64,000 nucleotides of DNA from assembly GCF_001422725.1 (NCBI RefSeq), contig NZ_LMMA01000001.1, forward strand, positions 622,691-686,690. The letters run 5' to 3'. Source of the DNA: Flavobacterium sp. Leaf82 (lineage in GTDB: Bacteria > Bacteroidota > Bacteroidia > Flavobacteriales > Flavobacteriaceae). The notes beneath the pieces are model-generated. The model searched no databases. It was not told the origin of the DNA and was given only the letters and a program-made list of their open reading frames with translations. Positions 42,991-53,298 of the stretch are shown piece by piece (position 1 is the stretch's first letter; every line of letters starts with the position of its first letter). The position numbers and the translations under genes are program-made.

Positions 42991-43029
42991 CATCAAATTA
43001 CTAATTAATTAACCAAAATTTTTAGAAAA

Positions 43030-46000
43030 ATGAAATTAACAAAATTACTTATTTTTTGTATTTCGTCTCTACTGTTTTCAGTTATCGCAATGGCACAGGA
43101 TGTTACGGTAAGCGGAACAATTAATGATGAAAGTGGATTACCCGTCCCTGGGGCAACAATTTTAATTAAGGGTACAAGTAAAGCAACAGCTTCTGACTTT
43201 GATGGAAAATTTCAAATTACTGTTCCTTCAAACGGAACTTTAAGTGTTAGCTTCGTAGGATATGTAACTGTTCAGGAACCAGTAAACGGACGAACAAAAC
43301 TTGAAATTAAATTGCGTCCTGAATCTCAATCATTAAATGAGGTTGTAGTAGTAGGATACGGTACTCAAAAGAAAAGTGTTGTTACAGGCGCAATATCTAG
43401 TGTAAAAGCAAAAGATTTAGAAAGTTTACCTATAACAAGAGTAGAACAAGCTTTACAAGGTAGAGTTTCAGGAGTTTCTATTGCTGCAAATGCAGGTCAG
43501 CCAGGATCAGCTTCTACAATACGTATTCGTGGTTTTACTACGTTAAACAATAACGATCCGTTATGGGTTGTTGATGGTGTTGTTGTTGATAATGGTGGAA
43601 TTGGATATTTGAACCAATCAGATATTGAATCTATCGAGGTATTAAAAGATGGTGCTTCAGGAGCTATCTACGGTTCTCGTGCTGCTGCAGGGGTTATTTT
43701 AGTAACAACTAAAAAAGGTAAAGCAGGTAAAATTTCTGTAAATTATACAGGATATGCAGGAACATCTCAGGCGGCTAAAAAATTAGATTTACTTGACGCT
43801 TCTCAGTATGTAACAATCATGAATGAGGCTTATGTAAATGGTGGAAAACCAGCTCCTTTTGCTACAAACACTAATTACGGTAAAGGAACTGACTGGCAGG
43901 ATGCTATTTTTAACAATCATGCGCAACGTATTTCTCACGAATTAAGTTTTAGTGGTGGTAACGATGTTTCTACATTCTATATGTCATTTGGTCTAACAGA
44001 TCAGGAAGGTATCATTACTACTGATATTTCTAATTATAATAGAAAAAACATCCGATTGAACTCTAATCATAAAATTGGAAAATACATTAAAATTGGTCAG
44101 ACTTTAGGATATTCTAACGAGAAAACTGTTGGTATTGGTAACACAAATGACGAATTTGGAGGACCATTGGCATCAGCAATAAACTTAGATCCATTGACTC
44201 CAATTATCGAAACTGATCCTTCTAAAACAGGAGCGGGTTCTATATATGCAAATCCAAATACGCTTAAAGATCCAAACGGAAACTATTATGGTATTTCGAC
44301 TATTGTAACTCAGGAAAACACAAATCCATTAGCATACACTCAGACAAGATTAGGAAATAATGATTTTTCTGAAAACTTTGTAGGTAATATTTTTGTTGAA
44401 GCTGAAATCTTGCCAGGTTTGAAATTCAGATCTACTGCAGGTGCTAAATTAGCTTATTATGGTTCTGATAACTTTACTCCGGTATACTTCTTAAACGGAG
44501 CTACAAAAAGAGATAAAAACGAATTGTTCAGATCATACAAAAAATCATTCAGCTGGAACTGGGAGAATACTTTAAATTATACTAAGAAATTTGGAGACCA
44601 CAACTTCAGTATTTTATTAGGTAAAGGTACTTATGTAGATAACATTACATCAGGTAATGATGCTACTTACCAGGGTATTCCTGCAACTACTCACGCAGAG
44701 GCTTCTTTTAACGTAGATATTCCTCTTACTGACAAATTTGTTAATGCTTACAATTCATTAGCTGTTGAGCACAGAGTTGAGTCTATCTTTTCAAGATTAA
44801 ATTACGATTACAAAGAGAAATACATTTTTACAGGTATTCTTCGTCGTGATGGTTCTACAAGATTTGGACCTAACAATAAATATGGAACTTTCCCTTCAGT
44901 ATCTCTTGGATGGGTACCTTCTAAAGAAGGATTCTGGAAAGAAAACAATGTTGTAAACAACTTAAAAATTAGAGGAGGTTACGGAGTTACAGGAAACGAT
45001 TCATCTCCGGATTTCTTATACCTTTCTACTATTGGAAATAAAAGAAATTATACAATTGGAGGAACTCCTGCTACAGGACAAAGTCCAAACGCAATTGCAA
45101 ATCCTGATTTGAAATGGGAAGAAACAAAACAAGTAAACATTGGTTTTGAAAGTACACTTTTCCATGACTTTAATTTCAGTATCGATTTATTCAACAAAAA
45201 AACATCAGGTATCTTGATGAAAGTGCCAATTCCTGGATTTGTTGGAGCAAGTGGAGACACTTATGCGAATTTAGCTGATATGCAAAATAAAGGTATTGAT
45301 GTTGAATTAGGATACCGTAAAAAAATTGGAGCATTGAACCTTTCTGTAAACGGAAACTTCTCTTACATCAAAAATGAAATTACTTACATAGACAAAGGAG
45401 TAAACTTTATTGCAGGTGATGAAACTGTACAATCGACTTCTTATGAAATCAACAGAACTCAGGTTGGTCAGGCTTATAACTCATTCTACGGATTTAAAAC
45501 TGCTGGTGTTTTCCAATCAGTTGATGAAGTAAATGCTTATAAAAATGCATCAGGAGGATTAATTCAGCCAAATGCTAAACCAGGAGATTTCCGTTGGCAA
45601 GATATCAACGGAGATGGTAAAATTGATGGTAACGATAGAGATTTCTTAGGAACTTCATTACCTAAATTTACTTACGGTTTAACTTTAAACTTAGACTATA
45701 AAGGATTTGACTTATTAGTTTTTGGTCAGGGTGCAGGCGGAAACATGATTTATCAGGGATTAAGAAGACTTGATATTACTAATGCAAATTATCAGACTGA
45801 AGTATTAGGTCGTTGGACAGGACCAGGATCTACAAATTCTTATCCTAGAGTTACTGTAGATGATACTAACAAAAACTTTAGCAATCCATCTAATTTCAAT
45901 TTAGAGAAAGGTGATTTCTTCAGATTCAAAACAATTCAGGTTGGATATTCATTTCCACAAGATTGGATAGACAGCATTTCGTTAACAAAAGTAAGACTTT

Positions 46001-46161
46001 ACCTAACTGGAGAGAACTTATTTACAATCACGAAATATACTGGATTTGATCCTGAAATTGGAGGACCTACAACAGCTGGGATGAACAATGTACAAGGTGT
46101 TGACAGAGGTTTTTATCCTCAGGCAAAATCGTACATGTTAGGAGTTAATTTGCAATTTTAA
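43030..46161 (+). CDS. SusC/RagA-family TonB-dependent glycan transporter
   Basis: A 1043-residue outer-membrane transporter of oligosaccharides. It has a signal peptide ('VIAMAQD'), a carboxypeptidase-regulatory-like domain (about 25-98, 'VPGATILIKGTSKATASDFDG'), a TonB plug ('VVVVGYGTQKKSVVTGA', 'TIRIRGFTTLNNNDPLWVVDG', about 105-225), and a C-terminal 22-stranded barrel ending in 'YMLGVNLQF'. It begins the PUL operon; susD follows 18 bp later. Binding partner is the SusD lid; energy comes from TonB-ExbBD encoded elsewhere. Confidence 0.96.
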   Translation: MKLTKLLIFCISSLLFSVIAMAQDVTVSGTINDESGLPVPGATILIKGTSKATASDFDGKFQITVPSNGTLSVSFVGYVTVQEPVNGRTKLEIKLRPESQSLNEVVVVGYGTQKKSVVTGAISSVKAKDLESLPITRVEQALQGRVSGVSIAANAGQPGSASTIRIRGFTTLNNNDPLWVVDGVVVDNGGIGYLNQSDIESIEVLKDGASGAIYGSRAAAGVILVTTKKGKAGKISVNYTGYAGTSQAAKKLDLLDASQYVTIMNEAYVNGGKPAPFATNTNYGKGTDWQDAIFNNHAQRISHELSFSGGNDVSTFYMSFGLTDQEGIITTDISNYNRKNIRLNSNHKIGKYIKIGQTLGYSNEKTVGIGNTNDEFGGPLASAINLDPLTPIIETDPSKTGAGSIYANPNTLKDPNGNYYGISTIVTQENTNPLAYTQTRLGNNDFSENFVGNIFVEAEILPGLKFRSTAGAKLAYYGSDNFTPVYFLNGATKRDKNELFRSYKKSFSWNWENTLNYTKKFGDHNFSILLGKGTYVDNITSGNDATYQGIPATTHAEASFNVDIPLTDKFVNAYNSLAVEHRVESIFSRLNYDYKEKYIFTGILRRDGSTRFGPNNKYGTFPSVSLGWVPSKEGFWKENNVVNNLKIRGGYGVTGNDSSPDFLYLSTIGNKRNYTIGGTPATGQSPNAIANPDLKWEETKQVNIGFESTLFHDFNFSIDLFNKKTSGILMKVPIPGFVGASGDTYANLADMQNKGIDVELGYRKKIGALNLSVNGNFSYIKNEITYIDKGVNFIAGDETVQSTSYEINRTQVGQAYNSFYGFKTAGVFQSVDEVNAYKNASGGLIQPNAKPGDFRWQDINGDGKIDGNDRDFLGTSLPKFTYGLTLNLDYKGFDLLVFGQGAGGNMIYQGLRRLDITNANYQTEVLGRWTGPGSTNSYPRVTVDDTNKNFSNPSNFNLEKGDFFRFKTIQVGYSFPQDWIDSISLTKVRLYLTGENLFTITKYTGFDPEIGGPTTAGMNNVQGVDRGFYPQAKSYMLGVNLQF

Positions 46162-46179
46162 TTAAAAAAATAAAATATT

Positions 46180-47721
46180 ATGAAACTTATAAGTTTTAAA
46201 CAATCATTTATCGCTTTTGGAGTGTTATTGACACTTGCATCGTGCGATACCGATGAAAAGTTAGAGGTAAAAGGAGATGGCGTAGTACTTGAAGATAATT
46301 TTTACAGAAACGAAACAGAAGCTTATTCTGGATTAGTAGCTGCTTATGATAAATTGGGTAAATACGCCGGAGCGATGGAAAACGCACCGTTATTGTTCTT
46401 AAATTCTGCATCTGATGATTTCTTTGCAGGAGGAGGAGGAGCCGGTGACCAGCCAGGTCTTCAGGTAGCGTCAAATTATTCGATTACACCAACTAATATT
46501 CCGCCGGCAATCTGGGCAAATTATTACAAAGGTGTTGCAAGATGTAATATCATGATCGTAAAGCTTCCTGCAATTCCTATGGATGAGGCTAAAAAAGCAA
46601 GATTCATGGCAGAAGTAAAAGCATTACGTGCTTACTACTACCTTGATTTAGTGAGAATGTTTAAGAATGTACCTTTAATATTAAAACCATTAGGAAGAAA
46701 TGAAATTCCTGAAGTTTTACAGGCTAAGCCAGAGGAAGTATATGCTCAGATTGAAAAAGATTTGAATGAAGCAATTCCAAACTTGCCAATTACATTGCCA
46801 GTTAACGAATTAGGACGTTTGACAAAAGGAGCTGCAACTGCACTTTTAGGAAAAGCATACTTATACGATAACAAAAAACCAGAAGCTGCTGCACAATTCG
46901 CTTTAGTAAATGGTGCTCCGGGAGGAACAAGTAGTTTTGGCTATAAGTTGTTGACTAATTTTGCTCAATTGTGGGATAAACAACATGAGTTTAATTCAGA
47001 ATCAATTCTTGAAATTAGTTATTCAGATAAATCAAATGCTGATTGGGGTAATTTTGAAGTAAATGGTGATGACGAAGGTAACGTAGCAGCTCAGTTAATG
47101 GGTATTAGAGATTACTCAAGAAAAACAGCCGGAGTTACAGCCGGATTACCAGACTATATTAATGGTTGGGGATTCATGGTAGTTACTAAAGATCTTGAAG
47201 CTACTATGAAAGGTGATCCTCGTTATGCTTCTACTATTTTTGATGCAGGTGCTGCAAGAGGCACTGGAAATGATGATCCAAACGGACTTTTAAAATATAC
47301 GGACAGTTATAACGAAACAGGATTTCATTTTATAAAATATGCACCGGTTAACGAAGATATTAAAGCTGCAAACCCATTCCTGAACTTTGGTATTAATACA
47401 TACGTAATTCGTTTGGCTGATACTTATTTGATGGAAGCAGAAGCTTTAGGAGGAACAGGAGCAAGAGCTCAGGCACTTTTAGATGCAGTTAGAGGAAGAG
47501 TTGGTTTGTCGCCGGTAACAGTTTCTTTAGCAGCGATATATGCTGAAAGAAGATTAGAACTTGCAGGAGAAGGACACCGTTGGTATGACTTAATAAGAAC
47601 AGGTCAGGCAGCAACAAAACTTGCTTTTAAAGGATTTGCTGCTAACAAAAATGAAGCTTTCCCAATTCCTTACAGTGAATTCAATAACACTAAAATGGTT
47701 CAAAACCAAGGATATAATTAA
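46180..47721 (+). CDS. SusD/RagB-family glycan-binding lipoprotein
   Basis: A 513-residue surface lipoprotein (lipobox 'LTLASC', Cys about residue 23) that lids the SusC transporter. The SusD-like N-terminal part has TPR helices ('KARFMAEVKALRAYYYLDLVRMF', a strong SusD signature) and the RagB C-terminal part includes 'YAERRLELAGEGHRWYDLIRTG' (about 455-478). Gly-rich loop 'AGGGGAGD' near 90 may be part of the ligand face. No separate surface glycan-binding protein gene is seen after it. Two hairpins follow before the GH30 gene. Confidence 0.96.
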   Translation: MKLISFKQSFIAFGVLLTLASCDTDEKLEVKGDGVVLEDNFYRNETEAYSGLVAAYDKLGKYAGAMENAPLLFLNSASDDFFAGGGGAGDQPGLQVASNYSITPTNIPPAIWANYYKGVARCNIMIVKLPAIPMDEAKKARFMAEVKALRAYYYLDLVRMFKNVPLILKPLGRNEIPEVLQAKPEEVYAQIEKDLNEAIPNLPITLPVNELGRLTKGAATALLGKAYLYDNKKPEAAAQFALVNGAPGGTSSFGYKLLTNFAQLWDKQHEFNSESILEISYSDKSNADWGNFEVNGDDEGNVAAQLMGIRDYSRKTAGVTAGLPDYINGWGFMVVTKDLEATMKGDPRYASTIFDAGAARGTGNDDPNGLLKYTDSYNETGFHFIKYAPVNEDIKAANPFLNFGINTYVIRLADTYLMEAEALGGTGARAQALLDAVRGRVGLSPVTVSLAAIYAERRLELAGEGHRWYDLIRTGQAATKLAFKGFAANKNEAFPIPYSEFNNTKMVQNQGYN

Positions 47722-47753
47722 TCTATAAGAATAAAAAGATAGCATTTAAATAT

Positions 47754-47873
47754 AGAAAGGCTGAGATGAAAACTTCAGTCTTTCTAAACAAATGCATACG
47801 AAAGTAAGTTTAAGTTAAGTTAAGTTTGGTTGCCAAAATAGCCCATGTTCACTGTGATTATGGGCTATTTTTA
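47754..47873 (+). terminator. Two successive hairpins between susD and the first GH30 gene
   Basis: Hairpin 1 at 47754-47785 ('agaaaggctga' / 'ttcagtctttct'). Hairpin 2 at 47835-47873 ('aaatagcccat' / 'atgggctattttt') ends in a T-run and is terminator-like. They may reduce read-through from susCD into the enzyme genes. Confidence 0.65.
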
Positions 47874-47924
47874 AATCATTTTGAATGGATTTGCAAAAAA
47901 GTTTTAATTCTTAAAACAGATACA

Positions 47925-49385
47925 ATGAAAAAAAACGGCTTTATTATTACTTGTTTATGTCTTTCTTTAGCTGTTTTTTCACAGCAAAAAAATCAAAAAC
48001 AGCAACAAGCATTTACTACAAATAACAAAAAGATCACAGTGTATACCACTGCTGATAATACAAAATTAAGGTTAACCCCTACAGATAATTTATCTTTTAC
48101 AGCATCAAAACAACCAATAGAAACTGAGATTTCAGTTTTTGTTGAACCATCAAAAAAATTCCAGACTTTTATGGGAATCGGTGGTGCAATTACAGATGCA
48201 AGTGCCGAAATTTTCGCAAAACTTTCAAAAGAAAAACAAACAGAATTTTTAAACGCTTATTACGATACCCAAAAAGGAATAGGCTACACATTACTAAGAA
48301 CCACGATCCAAAGTTCAGATTTTAGTAGTGCGAGTTATTCTTATATACAAGAAGGCGATAAGGATTTAAAAACTTTTTCTATAGAACATGACAGGCAATA
48401 TCGCATTCCGTTAATAAAGCAAGCGATAAAAACAGCCGGAGGAAAATTAGTTACTTATGCTACTCCATGGTCGCCAAATGCTTTTATGAAAAGCAATAAA
48501 AATGTACTAAAAGGCGGAACATTGCTTCCTGAATTTTATCAGCCGTGGGCAAATTTTTATGCCAAATTTATCAAAGCTTACGAAAAAGAAGGAATACCAA
48601 TTTGGGGAACTTCTGTTCAAAACGAGCCAATGGCAACGCAAACCTGGGAATCTTGTTTGTACACTGCAGAAGATGAAAGAGATTTTCTAAAAAATTATTT
48701 AGGGCCAACACTTAAAAAAGAAGGTCTTGAAAGAATAAAAATTATTGCCTGGGATCACAATCGTGATTTAATGGTACAAAGAGCAAACGTAATTTTTTCA
48801 GATCCTGAAGCTTCAAAATATGTTTGGGGAATTGGATTTCACTGGTATGAAACCTGGACAGGGGCACAACCTATGTTCGATAATGTAGCCAGAGTTCACG
48901 AAGCATATCCGGACAAAAAACTAATGTTTACAGAAGGTTGTGTAGAAAGATTTGATGCTGCCAAATATCAATTTTGGGCAAATGCAGAAAGATATGGAAC
49001 ATCAATGATAAACGATTTTAATAACGGAACCGTTGGCTGGACAGATTGGAATATTCTTTTAGACCAGTTTGGAGGACCAAATCATGTGGGTAATTTTTGT
49101 TTTGCCCCAATTCATGCCGATACTACAACCGGAGAATTAATATACACACCGTCGTATTATTATATAGGGCATTTTTCAAAATTCATTCGTCCGGATGCAG
49201 TACGTGTTAGTACTGCGGTAAGCAGAAGTTACTTACAAAGCACATCATTTTTAAATAAAGACGGAAAAATAGCAACAGTAGTTATGAATCATACGGATAA
49301 TGAAATCACGTATAATTTAATAATTGCTACTCAAAAAACAGTGGTAAAAATACCAGCGCACGCAATACAAACCTTAGTGTATTAA
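47925..49385 (+). CDS. Glycoside hydrolase family 30, copy 1
   Basis: Secreted (beta/alpha)8 hydrolase with a side beta domain, 486 residues from ATG 47925; the frame is open upstream through a hairpin, so the longer form is unlikely. Signal peptide ends near 'LAVFSQQ'. GH30 markers: 'FQTFMGIGGAITDASAE' (about 85), acid/base Glu in 'VQNEPMA' (about 234) and nucleophile Glu in 'MFTEGCVE' (about 336). The general character fits the GH30 subfamily 3 beta-1,6-glucanases common in Bacteroidota; the subfamily is inferred. Its neighbour at 49454 is a close paralogue. Confidence 0.93.
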   Translation: MKKNGFIITCLCLSLAVFSQQKNQKQQQAFTTNNKKITVYTTADNTKLRLTPTDNLSFTASKQPIETEISVFVEPSKKFQTFMGIGGAITDASAEIFAKLSKEKQTEFLNAYYDTQKGIGYTLLRTTIQSSDFSSASYSYIQEGDKDLKTFSIEHDRQYRIPLIKQAIKTAGGKLVTYATPWSPNAFMKSNKNVLKGGTLLPEFYQPWANFYAKFIKAYEKEGIPIWGTSVQNEPMATQTWESCLYTAEDERDFLKNYLGPTLKKEGLERIKIIAWDHNRDLMVQRANVIFSDPEASKYVWGIGFHWYETWTGAQPMFDNVARVHEAYPDKKLMFTEGCVERFDAAKYQFWANAERYGTSMINDFNNGTVGWTDWNILLDQFGGPNHVGNFCFAPIHADTTTGELIYTPSYYYIGHFSKFIRPDAVRVSTAVSRSYLQSTSFLNKDGKIATVVMNHTDNEITYNLIIATQKTVVKIPAHAIQTLVY

Positions 49386-49403
49386 TTTATTTTTTTTAGT
49401 AGT

Positions 49404-49435
49404 TAAGGGCTATTTATTTAGCCCTTATTTTTTTA
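49404..49435 (+). terminator. Terminator-like hairpin between the two GH30 genes
   Basis: Stem 'taagggcta' / 'tagccctta' with six-base loop and a seven-T run, 20 bp after the first GH30 stop codon. Confidence 0.75.
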
Positions 49436-49453
49436 ATAGCATTTAAAAATACA

Positions 49454-50914
49454 ATGAAATCTACCCATAAAATTTTACTAATTCCAATATTAATTCTGCA
49501 ATTAAGTTGTTTATCAAAAGTTGCAGCTCAATCTGGGATTGCTAAATCGAGATCGAATTCAAAAATTAATGTTTACACTACTGCTGAAAACACTAATTTA
49601 AGATTGTCATTATCAAATGATTTAATCTCCACTTCGCCACAAACAAATTCAACGGTTTCTATAACCGTAGATTCAGGAAAAACATTTCAGACCTTTCTGG
49701 GAATTGGTGGCGCAATAACAGATGCAAGCGCAGAAGTTTTTGCTAAATTAACTCCAAAAAAACAACAGGAATTCTTAACAGCTTATTACGATAAAAACAA
49801 AGGAATTGGTTATTCATTAGCCAGAACCAATATTCATAGTTGCGATTTTAGCAGCGAGAGTTATACTTATATTCAAGAAGGAGACAAAGACCTAAAAACC
49901 TTTACTATCGATCACGACAGAAAATACAGAATTCCATTAATCAAAAAAGCAATAGAAACAGCCGGCGGGAAATTAACATTATTTGTTAGCCCATGGAGTC
50001 CCCCAGCTTTTATGAAAGATAATAATGATATTTTGCACGGCGGCGTTTTATTGCCGGAATTTGCACAATCTTGGGCAAATTATTATGCAAAATTTATAAA
50101 AGCATATGAAAAAGAAGGAATTCCGGTTTGGGGATTAACCATCCAAAATGAGCCAATGGCAAGCCAAAGGTGGGAATCCTGCATTTATACGCCTGAAGCC
50201 GAAAGAGATTTCCTGAAAAACTTTCTAGGTCCAACTTTAGAAAAAGAAGGACTTGGTTCTAAAAAAATAATTATTTGGGATCACAACCGCGGAGACATGC
50301 TGGTAAAAAGAGCCAACCTTGTTTTCTCAGATCCTGAAGTGTCAAAATACGCATGGGGAATTGGTTTTCACTGGTATGAAACCTGGAATGGAGGAACACC
50401 AAAATTCGAATCTGTAGCAGAAGTTCATAAAGCCTTTCCAAACAAAAATTTGATTTTTACCGAAGGATGTATCGAAAAATTTGATGCTTCAAAATTTCAG
50501 TTTTGGGGAAATGCAGAACGTTACGGACTTAACATGATCAATGATTTTAACAACGGAACCGTTGCATGGACAGATTGGAATATTCTTTTAGATCAAAACG
50601 GAGGACCAAATCATGTAGGCAATTTTTGCTTTGCACCCATTCACGCAGACACTGTAAAAGACGAATTGATCTACACGCCAATGTATTTCTACATAGGTCA
50701 TTTGTCAAAATTTATACGACCAAATGCCAAACGAATCCAAGCCACTCTTAGCGATAAAAATTTACTAAGCACTTCGTTTAAAAATACCGATGGAAAAATC
50801 GCCACAATTATCATGAACTCATCTGATAAAGAAGTGATTTATACCATAACAAACAACAAGCTAAAAACAACCATTACTATACCTGCTCATGCCATGCAGA
50901 CGCTGGAATATTAG
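49454..50914 (+). CDS. Glycoside hydrolase family 30, copy 2
   Basis: A 486-residue paralogue of the preceding enzyme, of the same length and about two-thirds identical by eye. Signal peptide ends 'SKVAAQS'. Catalytic residues are kept: acid/base in 'IQNEPMA' (about 233) and nucleophile in 'IFTEGCIE' (about 337). The most different part is residues 25-65 and the mid-chain loop where copy 1 has 'TPWSPNAFMKSNKN' and this one 'SPWSPPAFMKDNND', the loop near the active site, so the two may differ in chain length or linkage. Together they would cut the backbone taken up by SusCD. Confidence 0.93.
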   Translation: MKSTHKILLIPILILQLSCLSKVAAQSGIAKSRSNSKINVYTTAENTNLRLSLSNDLISTSPQTNSTVSITVDSGKTFQTFLGIGGAITDASAEVFAKLTPKKQQEFLTAYYDKNKGIGYSLARTNIHSCDFSSESYTYIQEGDKDLKTFTIDHDRKYRIPLIKKAIETAGGKLTLFVSPWSPPAFMKDNNDILHGGVLLPEFAQSWANYYAKFIKAYEKEGIPVWGLTIQNEPMASQRWESCIYTPEAERDFLKNFLGPTLEKEGLGSKKIIIWDHNRGDMLVKRANLVFSDPEVSKYAWGIGFHWYETWNGGTPKFESVAEVHKAFPNKNLIFTEGCIEKFDASKFQFWGNAERYGLNMINDFNNGTVAWTDWNILLDQNGGPNHVGNFCFAPIHADTVKDELIYTPMYFYIGHLSKFIRPNAKRIQATLSDKNLLSTSFKNTDGKIATIIMNSSDKEVIYTITNNKLKTTITIPAHAMQTLEY

Positions 50915-50948
50915 TATTAATTATGAAATATTAATTTAAAAAATTAAA

Positions 50949-53216
50949 ATGAAAAAGACCAAGTTGCTAATGCTGGCTTTCCTAATTTGTGGAGCAGCAT
51001 CGAGTCAGGAAACAAAGAATAAGAAATCAGATATTGATGGTAAAGTTTATGAACTGTTATCTAAAATGACCCTTGAAGAAAAAGTAGGTCAGATGACTCA
51101 GATTACCGTAACTATATTTGAAGATCCGGCAAAACCAGGTTATTTTGATGCTGCAAAGCTAAAGCAGGGAATTCAGGATTATCACATAGGTTCTATCCTG
51201 AATGTGCCAAATCCCGGAGCACCAACACTAAAAAGATGGCAGGAAACATTGACAGCAATTTCTAACGAAGCCAATAAATCCAGACTTAAAATTCCGGTTT
51301 TATACGGCATAGATGCCATTCATGGTGCAAGTTATACAGCCGGAGCAACTTTGTTTCCGCAGCAAATAGGTTTAGCAGCAACATTTAATACTGACTTAGT
51401 AAAACGCGGAGCCGAAATCTCTGCATACGAAACCAGAGCATCCTCAATTCCATGGGTTTTTTCTCCTGATTTAGATTTTCCAAGAAATCCGGCATGGTCA
51501 AGAATGTGGGAATCTTTTGGAGAAGATGCTTATTTGTCTTCAAAAATGGCCGTTGCATTAGTAGATGGTTTTGAAGGAAATAATAATGTAGGTTCAAAAT
51601 ACAGCGTGGCTTCTTGCATGAAACATTACATAGGTTACGGAAGCACCACAACAGGAAAAGACAGGACACCAAGTATCATTCCTGAGCGTGTTTTAAGACA
51701 ATATGACCTTACCATTTATCAGGCAGCAATAAAAGCCGGAGCAAAAAGTGTAATGGTAAGTTCTGGTGAAATAAACGGAACTCCCGTACACGCAAGCAAA
51801 CACTTAATTACCGATATCCTTAAAAAAGAACTGGGTTTTAAAGGAGTTGTAGTAACAGACTGGAAAGATATTATCTATTTAAATACGAGACATAAAGTAG
51901 CCGAAACAAAAAGAGACGCCGTTCGTATAGCAGTTATGGCAGGAATTGACATGAGTATGGTTCCCGAAGAATTTTCTTTTTATACTGATTTAGTAGATTT
52001 AGTTCAAAAAGGCGAAGTACCAATGTCCAGAATTGATGATGCGGTAACGAGAATTTTGAGAATGAAATTTGAGTTGAATTTATTCCAGAATACAGTAGCA
52101 GATTTAAAAGATTATCCAAAATTTGGTTCTGCAGAACACATTCAGGAAGCTTATAATACAGCTGCTGAATCCATCACTTTATTAAAAAATAAAGACGCAG
52201 TTTTACCTTTAAACAAAACAGATAAAATTCTGGTTACAGGCGCGACTGCAAATAGCATGAAATACCTAAACGGAGGCTGGTCTTATAACTGGCAAGGAGA
52301 AAACTCAGATACTTATGCCGCAAATAAATCGACAATTCTTGAAGCTTTTCAAAATAAATTAGGCAAAGAAAATGTATTGTATACTGCCGGAGCCGATTTA
52401 GAAAAAGAAGATGATGCCGAAATTCAGAAAGCAGTTGATCTGGCAAAAGATGCCTCAAAAATTGTTTTGTGTTTAGGAGAGAAAAATTATACCGAAACTC
52501 CCGGAGATATCAGCAATCTTTACATGAGTCCGTCTCAAATAAAATTAGCTTTGGCTTTATCAAAATTAAATAAGCCTATTATTCTAGTTTTAAATGAAGG
52601 AAGACCAAGATTAATTAGCGATTTTGAAGATAAAATGAGCGCTGTTGTACAATGCTATTTACCAGGAAATGAAGGTGGAAGAGCATTAGTAGATATTTTG
52701 TACGGAGATGTAAACCCAAGCGGAAGATTGCCTTATAATTATCCAAGATATCCAAATTCATTAGAAAAATACAATAGAAAATATACCGAAAGTATTTCTG
52801 AAGGAGAACAAAATAACGATGCAACTTACGAGAAAAGTTATTTACCGCAATTTGAGTTCGGAACCGGATTATCATACACCACTTTTTCTTATTCCAATCT
52901 AAAAATTGATAAAACAGAAATCAACAACACAGATGAAATAAACGTTTCTGTAGATGTTACAAATTCAGGAAAAAGAGCCGGAAAAGAATCTGTTTTGTTA
53001 TATCTGTCAGACAATTTCGCTTCAATAACACCGGAATTTAAATCTTTAAAAAGATTCGAAAAAATCAGTTTAGAGCCAAACCAAACCAAAACAGTAAAAT
53101 TTACTTTAAACCAAAAAGACCTTCAATTTGTAAACGAAGATCTAAAATGGATTTCTGAAAAAGGAACATTCACAATTCAGATAGCAAATCAAAAGAAAGA
53201 TTTTCTATTAAGATAA
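50949..53216 (+). CDS. Glycoside hydrolase family 3 (beta-glucosidase-like), first copy
   Basis: A 755-residue periplasmic exo-hydrolase with a signal peptide ('CGAASSQE'). The GH3 N-terminal barrel contains 'LLSKMTLEEKVGQMTQ' and the nucleophile Asp in 'VVVTDWKD' (about 304). The GH3 C-terminal sandwich carries 'NEGRPR' and 'PSGRLPYNYPRYPN', and a fibronectin III-like domain closes it. It differs from BglX in 'IHGASYTAGATLFPQQIG', which has the extended loop of beta-1,3/1,6-active GH3s; this reading is tentative. It starts 35 bp after GH30 copy 2. Confidence 0.93.
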   Translation: MKKTKLLMLAFLICGAASSQETKNKKSDIDGKVYELLSKMTLEEKVGQMTQITVTIFEDPAKPGYFDAAKLKQGIQDYHIGSILNVPNPGAPTLKRWQETLTAISNEANKSRLKIPVLYGIDAIHGASYTAGATLFPQQIGLAATFNTDLVKRGAEISAYETRASSIPWVFSPDLDFPRNPAWSRMWESFGEDAYLSSKMAVALVDGFEGNNNVGSKYSVASCMKHYIGYGSTTTGKDRTPSIIPERVLRQYDLTIYQAAIKAGAKSVMVSSGEINGTPVHASKHLITDILKKELGFKGVVVTDWKDIIYLNTRHKVAETKRDAVRIAVMAGIDMSMVPEEFSFYTDLVDLVQKGEVPMSRIDDAVTRILRMKFELNLFQNTVADLKDYPKFGSAEHIQEAYNTAAESITLLKNKDAVLPLNKTDKILVTGATANSMKYLNGGWSYNWQGENSDTYAANKSTILEAFQNKLGKENVLYTAGADLEKEDDAEIQKAVDLAKDASKIVLCLGEKNYTETPGDISNLYMSPSQIKLALALSKLNKPIILVLNEGRPRLISDFEDKMSAVVQCYLPGNEGGRALVDILYGDVNPSGRLPYNYPRYPNSLEKYNRKYTESISEGEQNNDATYEKSYLPQFEFGTGLSYTTFSYSNLKIDKTEINNTDEINVSVDVTNSGKRAGKESVLLYLSDNFASITPEFKSLKRFEKISLEPNQTKTVKFTLNQKDLQFVNEDLKWISEKGTFTIQIANQKKDFLLR

Positions 53217-53225
53217 ACAGTACTC

Positions 53226-53262
53226 ATTCCTGCAAGGCTTTGAAAACCTTGCAGGAATTTTT
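53226..53262 (+). terminator. Terminator-like hairpin between GH3 and GH5 genes
   Basis: A 12-bp stem 'attcctgcaagg' / 'ccttgcaggaat' with a nine-base loop and a short T-run, 10 bp after the GH3 stop codon. The same palindrome type occurs as a dispersed repeat in flavobacteria, so it may not be a full terminator. Confidence 0.65.
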
Positions 53263-53298
53263 AGTTTAGTAAAGTTGATTAAGTTTAGAAAAAACAGC

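Larger units (their letters stand above)
42687..43029 (+). promoter_or_regulatory. AT-rich regulatory region between PUL regulator and susC
   Basis: A 343-bp spacer without a gene. It carries a 17-bp direct repeat (42898-42914 and 42931-42947) and a promoter at 42962-42990, listed separately. The rest is very AT-rich with no further structure I can support. Confidence 0.6.

Noticed and set aside
47826..47924. Longer N-terminus for the first GH30 enzyme
   Set aside because: It runs through a terminator-like hairpin and puts a signal peptide 34 residues into the chain.
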